Below, piece by piece: positions 18,088 to 24,775 of a stretch of 24,775 nt of DNA; the stretch's first letter is position 1; every line of letters begins with the position of its first letter. Both the position numbers and the translations under genes were made by a program. The notes under the pieces were generated by a model, which searched no databases, was not told where the DNA came from, and saw only the letters and a list, made by a program, of their open reading frames with translations. Source of the stretch: Saprospiraceae bacterium (GTDB lineage Bacteria > Bacteroidota > Bacteroidia > Chitinophagales > Saprospiraceae); assembly GCA_016715465.1 (NCBI GenBank), contig JADKAA010000018.1:1-24775 (forward strand), read 5' to 3'.

Positions 18088-19372
18088 GGCCTTGCTGCAC
18101 CGATATTTGTTCGAAGGCTGATTTGGGGTCGGCTATATTGGTGGGCAAATGCAGTTGAGCAACAAAGGATGTTCCTGTGCCTTGATAAGCGCCCGCAACT
18201 GAATCTTTACAATGCTTTTTGTCGTTTCAGGCAAAGCGTTAACAGCATCAACGCTCAGTTCATTAAAATTTACCGCCCAGTGAATATCCTGCAAATGTTC
18301 CGGCATAGCTGCTCGCTCGTTTCGCCATGTTTTTATTTGTTCGGTGAGTTCTGTAAACCGCGCATAGTTTTCGCGGTGCAGATTGGTTTTAAGCACTGGT
18401 TTATACTGTTCATACAAAGCCAACACCTGTTCCAACTCGCTGGCTCGTAAAAACCGTAGGCTTACTTCCTCGGGATTCCACACAGTATTGAAGTGGATGC
18501 TTACATTCTTTTCGTTAGCAAAATCTACCAGCGCAGGCATTTCGCTGCAATTTATTTGCATGGGGCATACCGCTATCGAAAAGTAAGTTTGTTTGCGCTG
18601 CGTATAATCCAGGAAGTAATCCATGTTTTGCAATACTCTGGCCAATTGACCTTTCAGGCGTATTTGTGCATAAGTATCAGGGTGGAGCGAATCAAGCGAA
18701 AGTACAATACCGCATCGCATGCCTTCCAGCAATTCTTTTACGCGGGTGTTGAGCACCGTGCCATTGGTGGTAATGTGTATGTTAATAGCCGGATTTATGG
18801 CTTTCCACTCGCTCCCATATTTTAAGATATGCATCTATCAAAAACGGTTCACCTCCCAAAAACTTAAGGTCTGTAATGCCCGGCAAAAATTCAGCTCTCT
18901 CATCCACAAACTTATCATCGTATGGGTTGGACAGCGGTGGCAAATGCTCGCGGTTTTGGCGAATGGAAGAAGAAAAATAACCATCGCACATCACACACTC
19001 CAGATTGCATACATTACTCAACTCAAACTCAAACACTTTTGGCGGCAGTACTTTAAAAGATTGCTTACCGAACCACTTCAATAACCCATTCTTTTTTGTG
19101 TAATCAATCGAATGTGCGTAGCCATCATAATATCGCGCTTTGGTACCCGAATAGTTGCCGCTTTCTATCGCCAAATGGCAGAGTTTGCAGCCACCGTCCA
19201 AGTTGCCATCTACCATATACTGTCGCAGGGTATCGGCCGCAGCGCCATACCAGGCTTCTTTAACAGAGGTGCGCGGATAAATACCCAGCAAATGTGACCG
19301 ATTGAAACAACACGCGGTCATATCGCCTCGTTGCGAGAAGTTGATATTCGTAAAAGGCGCGTGGCACACCAC
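18074..19372 (-). CDS. Radical SAM protein 4 (type B), frameshifted
   Basis: About 430 residues. The cluster motif is complete: FELSNVCNLECVMCDG. Also SSSIRQNREHLPPL, FLGGEPFLIDAYLKIW, HITTNGTVLNTRVKELL and IVLSLDSLHPDTY, all matching radical SAM 2 and 3. The N-terminal Cys region is VCHAPFTNINFSQRGDMTAC and CKLCHLAI. An extra G at 18814-18816 splits it into 19372-18782 and 18834-18133. A missing base at 18155-18156 hides the ending GHEKF with stop 18074-18076. The start is doubtful: GTG at 19372 is the listed start. An in-frame ATG at 19427-19429 (MTKAE) would match the paralogues better but is followed by an in-frame TAG at codon 6, perhaps a substitution error. From that ATG the gap to SGNH 4 is 47 nt. 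Confidence 0.8.
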
Positions 19373-19476
19373 TCTGTCGTTTGTGCCGGTGCGGGTTTGG
19401 TTATACGCGGCCTACTCAGCCTTTGTCATAATAGCGGTCTTTTTTATGCTAATGTAGTTTTACGTAGCCAACATCA

Positions 19477-20525
19477 TTAACGGTTATTTGATGAAGTATC
19501 TGTAAGTGTAAACTCAAACACCTTTTGAGCTACTAATGAATAACCTATAGGCGTGCAGTGTCCTTCAATGGGCCAGTAGTAGGTATGCAGGACATCTTCA
19601 CCTTGCCGGTGCTTTACCTCAAAATAGTATGGGTACAGATTTAAAAACCGAATATCATTTTGCTGCTGACAGTATGTAATAGTTTCCTGCAATTCATTGG
19701 TCTCAGACTTTAACTCATTCAAGGTCGGCAGAAAAACTACTGTAAACCGGATCTGATTTTGTTTACACAAACTATACATCAGTTGCAGTCCTCTAGTTAA
19801 CTCGGTACGACTGAAAACCTGGTCGGCATTTCGCTTGGCTTGTGTTCTTAAAGAAAAATCAATAGTCGTAAAGTGATGGACCAGTGCACGCAGAGTATAT
19901 AAGCGAGCATAAACCGGTTCCCACCAAGGGTTTTGTACTCGCCACTGTACTGTAGAATCGGGCGCAAACCGCTCCATGCCTCCACGCAGTTGAATGTCAA
20001 GTATATCGGATGCATTCATCAGATAAATTATTTCATCTGGCTGGTAGAGCATTAATTTATCGCGTAGCAAAACATAACTAAAAAAAACATCGCTGCCCGA
20101 TATGCCGGCATTTATTACCTCGTGATTCACCGTATCGGCTGTTTGATTTCTTAGTTTTTCTAAAATACGCCCCCAACTGGAATCTGACGGGGCACCCGCG
20201 CCCTCCGTAAAGGAGTCCCCCAGCACCAATGTTCGGTAGTGTTTTCTTTTTTTGTAAACCTATTTCGGGGTTGTTTAACCCCAACGAACTAAAACGATGA
20301 CTAAATGAAAATTCAGGCTTTTGCTCAGTTCTTAGCGAATGAGGAACACTTACCCAGTACCAATCTGGTATTTCATCAGGAATCAAACTCAGATATCCTA
20401 TGTGGTTTAACTCGCTCCATGTTTTCAGATAATCAAAAGTACGAGGTGCGCAAAACAATTTCAAGAACGGCCAATACCACCAGCAGATTAACTAGTGCAA
20501 CTTTTACTACACTTTTAAACTTCAA
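19477..20525 (-). CDS. SGNH hydrolase 4, membrane-anchored, frameshifted
   Basis: About 350 residues. The first residues (VVKVALVNLLVVLAVLEIVL) form an export or anchor helix. The SGNH part has LVLGDSFTEGAGAPSDSSWG, NAGISGSDVFFSYVLL, then MNASDILDIQLRGGMERF in place of block III, as in SGNH 2 and 3, and WPIEGHCTPIGYSL for block V. In block V the usual Asp (DGH in the paralogues) is Glu, a conservative but notable change. Lesions: an extra T in the T-run 20247-20253 and an extra A in 20435-20438 (plus-strand bases). The start is uncertain: TTG at 20523-20525 overlaps the end of radical SAM 5 by 11 nt, and no ATG is present. It is the middle gene of radical SAM 5, SGNH 4, radical SAM 4. Confidence 0.78.
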
Positions 20526-21716
20526 CTTCGGCTGGTTTATAGGCTGAAATCACTTCCCAAAACTCAGGGAAGGTGTCTTTAAAGCTTTCTTGTCTAAACT
20601 TATCGTGCGCTTCAATTTTGGTAAAAAAACCACTGAAGTCCTTTTCAATTGTATTGTTTAAAAATGTAATCAGATTTTCAATCGTTTTGGTTCTTCCCTC
20701 TTCAATTTTGTAGGTGGTTTTCACAAAATTCTGCAGTTGATTTCTAATAATTTCCTTGACCGGGTTGGGGAGTAGTTCTATCGAAAACTGCCATGGTTCA
20801 TATATCAAATTCCAAAACACGGGCAGTCCGGGAAATTCTTTATTCATGAACTCGAAATACTGTGGAAAGTAGTATATGTTCATATTAGTAACACTACAGC
20901 ATATTTTGCATTCTATGGTATGGTCGAAGGTGTAACCGCCATGCTTTATGTATCTTTTCATGTTGGCCACTACTTCATCCCATTTGGCACCGCTTCGCTG
21001 GTATTCAAATCGTTTCCCTATATCGTCAATGCTAAAGTTAAGGAACACATGTTTAAACTGTTTAAAGAGCGATACTATATCATCGCTGTAAACAGTACGT
21101 TTGTATTCAACAAGATGGTGATATGCTTGGAGTGTCCTGTATCTACACAATAACGCATCAGGTCTATATTTTCTTTTGCCATTAGCGGCTCGCCACCAAA
21201 AAAGCCTATTTCAATTAAGTTGGGCACCCAACTATGAATAGCGGTAATGTTTTCGGGCAGCATATTAAAATGCACATCCTCTTTCCAGCCATATACTTCT
21301 TTTGCCTCCCGTATCCATCTGTGGGAAGCTGTAGGAAAACATATTCTGCAACGCAGATTACAGATATTGCTGGCGTTAATCTCTATGCGCATCGGCAATT
21401 TAGGATCTATTGCTTGCGCATCAGGCACCGGATAATTGTACGAATCGTAACGCATAGGTTTCAATCCCATTTCTTGTTCGCGCCAACATTCCCTGCACCC
21501 GTCCATGCGCACGTTCTTATGAAAATTGTCGCGCAAGATTTGCATATAATCAGAGTTCCAGGCTTCCTCTAAGGTAGAAGCACCTGCTTTTAACACTTCT
21601 CCTTGGTGAGTAATGAAAGTTTCATGCTTGCTGCATGGCTTAAACTTTCCTTCTGCAGTCATTAAAACCTGAAAAAAAGGATAGTAGCAAAAATCAGATT
21701 CTGAAGGATTTTTCAT
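20515..21716 (-). CDS. Radical SAM protein 5 (type A, twitch-like), frameshifted
   Basis: About 400 residues. The N-terminal auxiliary Cys region includes DFCYYPFFQVLMTAEGKFKPC and GCRECWREQEMG. The radical SAM motif is complete, NASNICNLRCRICFPTASH, with IGFFGGEPLMAKENIDLMR (SAM site), LLNTNGTVYSDD across the lesion, and LNFSIDDIGKRFEYQRSGAKW. One G is missing at about 21098. The two frames 21716-21075 and 21150-20515 are therefore one gene. It begins at ATG 21714-21716 (MKNPSESDF), 61 nt downstream of the reconstructed aminotransferase stop, and overlaps the start of SGNH 4. Its closest relative here is radical SAM 1, which also directly precedes an RGG-motif SGNH gene. It lacks the lesion that removed part of the barrel in radical SAM 1, so it is the better reference. 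Confidence 0.85.
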
Positions 21717-21777
21717 TGGGACTATTTATGGTATGAATCAACTTAAGATAAATGTGAATTTATATATAATTGACAAA

Positions 21778-22889
21778 TTACAACTCTTTAAAAAATTGAA
21801 TTACCTCTTGAACTACGTACTCCTACTTGCTCCTGTGCAATGCCCGGGTAAAGAGGTAAACTCAATACAGTCTCCGATAGCTGCTCTGTGTTTTTAAAAT
21901 CTCCGTTTTGCATAGCCCAAGTTGCGATATGCCTCTTGCAAATGGTTGGGCACCGGATAATGGATGAGCGTTTCTATACCCCCTTGCCGCAAATATTGCT
22001 GCAATTTGGTTCGAAATTTGGTGGTAACTACGAAGAGGTGAAAGGCGGGCTCATATCCCGATGGAGTGAAGGGCAAAGTTAAATCTCCGATACCGGAGAG
22101 CGCTTTTACGTAGGTGTTTGCTATGCTGGTACGCTCTGCATTCCAGGTATCCAGATGTGGAAGTTTTAAATCCAAAAAATCGGCTTGTAGATTATCCATT
22201 CTGGCATTATAGCCAACCTCTTCATGATAATATTTTCGTATAGAGCCATAATTACGCAACAAAAGTGCATGATTGTAGTATTGTTCTACGTTGGTGGTAA
22301 TAGCCCCTGCATCACCTGCAGCCCCTAAATTTTTTGAAGGATAAAAACTAGTGGCATTGATATGCCCGAAACTACCGGTCATACTGCCCTTATATTTAGC
22401 ACCCTGGGTTTGAGCATTGTCTTCTATCACAATCAATTGATGCTCGGATGCAATGTCAAGAATATACTTCATATGACAAGGCAGACCATACAAATGCACC
22501 GCAATGATGGCCTTCGTCTTATTGCTTATCTTTTGCTCAATCAAAGTTTCATCGATATTTCTAGTTTTGAGTTGACAGTCTACCGGTACAGGTATAGCGC
22601 CTATCTCTGACACCGCCAACCAGGTGGCTATAAAAGTGTGGGCCGGAACAATTACTTCATCCCCAACACCTACACCTGCTACGCGTAAAGCCACTTTCAA
22701 TGCATCCAAACCGTTGCTCATACCAACACAATATTGAACCCCCGTGTATGAAGCATAGTTCTGTTCAAAAGTGGACAGGCATGGTCCCATCACAAAATCA
22801 GACTTATTCAACAGCTCCTCTAAGCGAGACTGGTATGCCATTTTGATGACCCCAGTTTGATGCGCTAAGGATACAAACGGAATTTTCAT
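21778..22889 (-). CDS. DegT/DnrJ/EryC1/StrS-family sugar aminotransferase
   Basis: About 370 residues. Members transfer an amino group from glutamate to a keto-sugar nucleotide using PLP. Motifs: MKIPFVSLAHQTG at the start, GMSNGLDALKVALRVAGVG, DEVIVPAHTFIATWLAV, VIEDNAQTQGAKYKG, and the PLP-lysine segment SFYPSKNLGAAGDAGAI near residue 185. ARMDNLQADFLDLKLPHLD and LIHYPVPNHLQEAY complete the fold. As written the frame ends at 21894. Removing one T of 21906-21909 and one C of 21822-21823 restores DFKNTEQLSETVLSLPLYPG and the terminal helix, with stop 21778-21780. Its ATG overlaps the stop of the upstream GT4 gene (ATGA). It supplies amino sugars to the locus. Confidence 0.92.
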
Positions 22890-24017
22890 GTCGGAGAGTG
22901 CTTATTGATTGTTTGATCAATCACTGCATCTAAACGTTGAATATAATGCCCCAAGGTATAATTGGCATTCACTATTTGGAAAGCAGCAAGAGCTAAATTA
23001 GATGAAAAAACGGGGTCGGTGGCAACTCGAATCATGTTGGTAGCCATGTCTTCCCAATCACCCTCGTTGCTCAATAGTGCCGATTCTCCATGTGTAAAAC
23101 ACCTCATCTATACGACCATGTTTAGTAGAGATTATTGGCAAACCTGACAAAGCAGCTTCTAGTAAAGTAACCGGAGTTCCTTCTTTCTCACCGTCTGGTG
23201 TTGTGGTTGAATGAAGAACAAGTGCTATACTTTTTTGCATCTGCTCCCTCATTTGTCGGTGTGATAGTACTCCTTGGAAGATGACGCTACTGGTAAGCCC
23301 AAGTTGATAGACTAATTGCACACACCTTTCAAGCGTACCTTCATTCTCGCCAGCGAAAATCAAACGGGCGTTAGGTATGTGTTGCCGAACCAAGTAAAAT
23401 GCTTTAATCGTTAACTCATGGTTCTTTGTGTCACAAAATCTACCGGGAGAAAAAAAATCGGGACTATTACCACATCGGATTCCGTATTCAAATAAATTCT
23501 CATCCGCACCACATCTTATAATCTCGATTTTATTAGAAGGTGCGCCCAACTTTTCAAGCTGTATCTTCATATCAATAGATACGGCAATAATCCGCTGGGC
23601 AATTTCAAACAACTGAGGGTAGTATTCTAAATGGGCTCTTATAAATGACTTCCGGTAGGCTGTCCAGCCATGAAAATGAACAATGAGCGGCATATTATTT
23701 TTTCTGCATATCTCCATGAGCGAAAATGCCGTATTGGCATAATTAGCCAGTACCAAATCAATTTGATTTACCCGTAGATACTTTTCGATAGCCGCTAGAT
23801 GTTGCTGTTGAGCTGTGTTACCGGTTAGCATCCGCAAAAGTAGGTTGTAAATAGATGGCATTAAAAATCTCTTCCCTTTCCCATAATACACTGGAGGTGC
23901 ACCTCCGTACAAGTAGTGTAAATTCCCCTTAAGCCGAAGTAACTGATTATGGATAAATGTTTCCGAATACTTCCGCTCTTGATACGATAACAGAGCAATG
24001 TTGTAGCGTTTCCTCAC
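22886..24017 (-). CDS. Glycosyltransferase family 4, frameshifted
   Basis: About 377 residues with the GT-B layout. The N-terminal acceptor domain (YNIALLSYQERKYSETFIHN, VHFHGWTAY) is followed by the C-terminal donor domain: SPGRFCDTKNHELTIKAF, NARLIFAGENEG, VIFQGVLSH, and the catalytic E-x7-E region EGTPVTLLEAALSGLPII. An extra base in the A-run 23096-23099 breaks the frame at HGRIDEVF. The continuation FTHGESALLSNEGDWEDMA is the expected C-terminus. GTG at 24015-24017 starts the gene and overlaps the upstream TGA (GTGA). Its own stop overlaps the aminotransferase start. Transfers a sugar to the growing glycan in the cytoplasm; donor unknown. Confidence 0.9.
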
Positions 24018-24775
24018 TCAATAAGTATTTTGTAATACTCTATGCGTTCTTGATACTGGCTCAGGTATGGTTTTAAAAGAGGATCTCCACCGTACTTATC
24101 AGCCCTTATATCTTCAATTGTGTCGTTTGTAAAGTGAATGAAAACAATTGGGAACTCACTACAGATGCGCACCCCACTAATGTGTGGAGTTCTAATACAA
24201 TCTCGTTTGTTCCACACTATTACATTACAGCCCATGTGGCACAATACCCACACATTACTAAATCGAACAGGTAACATGTCCGTAGATACTTTTGATCATC
24301 CCACATTCCCTCTGCCCTATTTTTCACACCTATGCGAGTTGACCATAGCCCACCACTCCAAAATATTTAACCCCGCCGCTGTTGCCCCTAACAAAGCCCG
24401 CATTAAACATGCCATCTGTAAAACTATCAGTAAACACATGAATCTTCAAATGGATTCATACAACGCCAATGAGGCGTCAACCAAACTCCAAATCTTCCTA
24501 CGTAATCAAAAAGCGAGATAAACTCATTAAAAAAACAAATGTCGTTATCTATATATATAACACTATCTACCAAACGCTTGCTTAAAAGAAATCGCATAAA
24601 TACAGGCTTCATACACCACCGTACCCGGTCTTTGTCACTCGCATATTTGCTCAAAATTAACTCTGCATGTGGCTGTGACTTCACTTGTGTGAGCATATAG
24701 AAAATTACCGAGTCTGGGAACTTGGTATAATCGACTATACCTGTATCTGTAAGTAATACATGCAGTCTTGCCCTT
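24014..24775 (-). CDS. Glycosyltransferase, GT-A type, partial and frameshifted
   Basis: The 5' part lies beyond the right edge. Visible: SKYASDKDRVRWCMKPVFM and VDSVIYIDNDICFFNEFI (Asp-Asn-Asp metal site), then WLTPHWRCMNP. After several indels between about 24280 and 24440 come GMFNAGFVG, LEWWAMVNSHR, DDQKYL, and CHMGCNVIVWNKRD. These segments keep the order expected of a GT8-like or related nucleotide-sugar transferase. The frame 24277-24014 is its C-terminal piece, and 24696-24427 is internal. The frame is open upstream to the window end without a stop, so the gene begins outside. It overlaps the GT4 gene by GTGA, making them one operon. Exact family not certain. Confidence 0.7.

Noticed and set aside
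139..24775. Programmed ribosomal frameshifting
   Set aside because: Too many sites, both directions, unrelated families and no consistent slippery motif with downstream structure.

Overview
The window is a glycan-biosynthesis type locus. From its gene families and compact overlapping operons it is most likely from a member of the Bacteroidota (perhaps a Chitinophagales-like lineage). That assignment is inference, since there is no rRNA or marker gene here. I see no tRNA, rRNA, transposase or CRISPR array. A property that affects every call: nearly every gene is interrupted by single-base indels, mostly at short homopolymers, while the motifs on both sides stay intact. Only three larger genes are unbroken (GT2 at 139-1023, the sugar amidotransferase at 8153-9328, the SGNH hydrolase at 13894-14952). 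I read this as uncorrected consensus error and annotate whole genes across the shifts, giving the likely position of each.

Layout. (1) 139-9328, minus strand, read from 9328 downward: PP-loop N-acetyl sugar amidotransferase, nitrilase-fold amidohydrolase, NodU/CmcH-type carbamoyltransferase, HTTM membrane protein, three glycosyltransferase genes. Most junctions are tight. (2) 9329-9452: divergent intergenic region. (3) 9453-17848, plus strand: SGNH hydrolase 1, radical SAM 1, SGNH 2, an unusual 21-nt periodic repeat array (13248-13742), a terminator-like hairpin, SGNH 3, radical SAM 2, radical SAM 3. (4) 17845-24775, minus strand, read from the right edge: glycosyltransferase (cut by the window end), GT4 glycosyltransferase, DegT/DnrJ sugar aminotransferase, radical SAM 5, SGNH 4, radical SAM 4, and an 80-aa unknown ORF. 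It meets the plus-strand operon at 17848 with overlapping stop codons.

How the genes may work together. The aminotransferase and the sugar amidotransferase point to amino or amidino sugars. The carbamoyltransferase and SGNH enzymes would add or remove carbamoyl and acyl groups. The glycosyltransferases assemble the chain. The unusual element is a repeated module of a 'type A' twitch-like radical SAM protein, a membrane-anchored SGNH protein with a shared RGGMxRF-like motif, and 'type B' radical SAM protein(s) carrying an MCxGxxSSSIR motif. It occurs twice, on opposite strands, converging at 17848. Five radical SAM proteins and four SGNH proteins in about 12 kb suggest a dedicated modification system for a glycan or small molecule whose substrate cannot be deduced here. 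The most distinctive non-coding structure is the roughly 23-unit, 21-nt phased array between SGNH 2 and SGNH 3.
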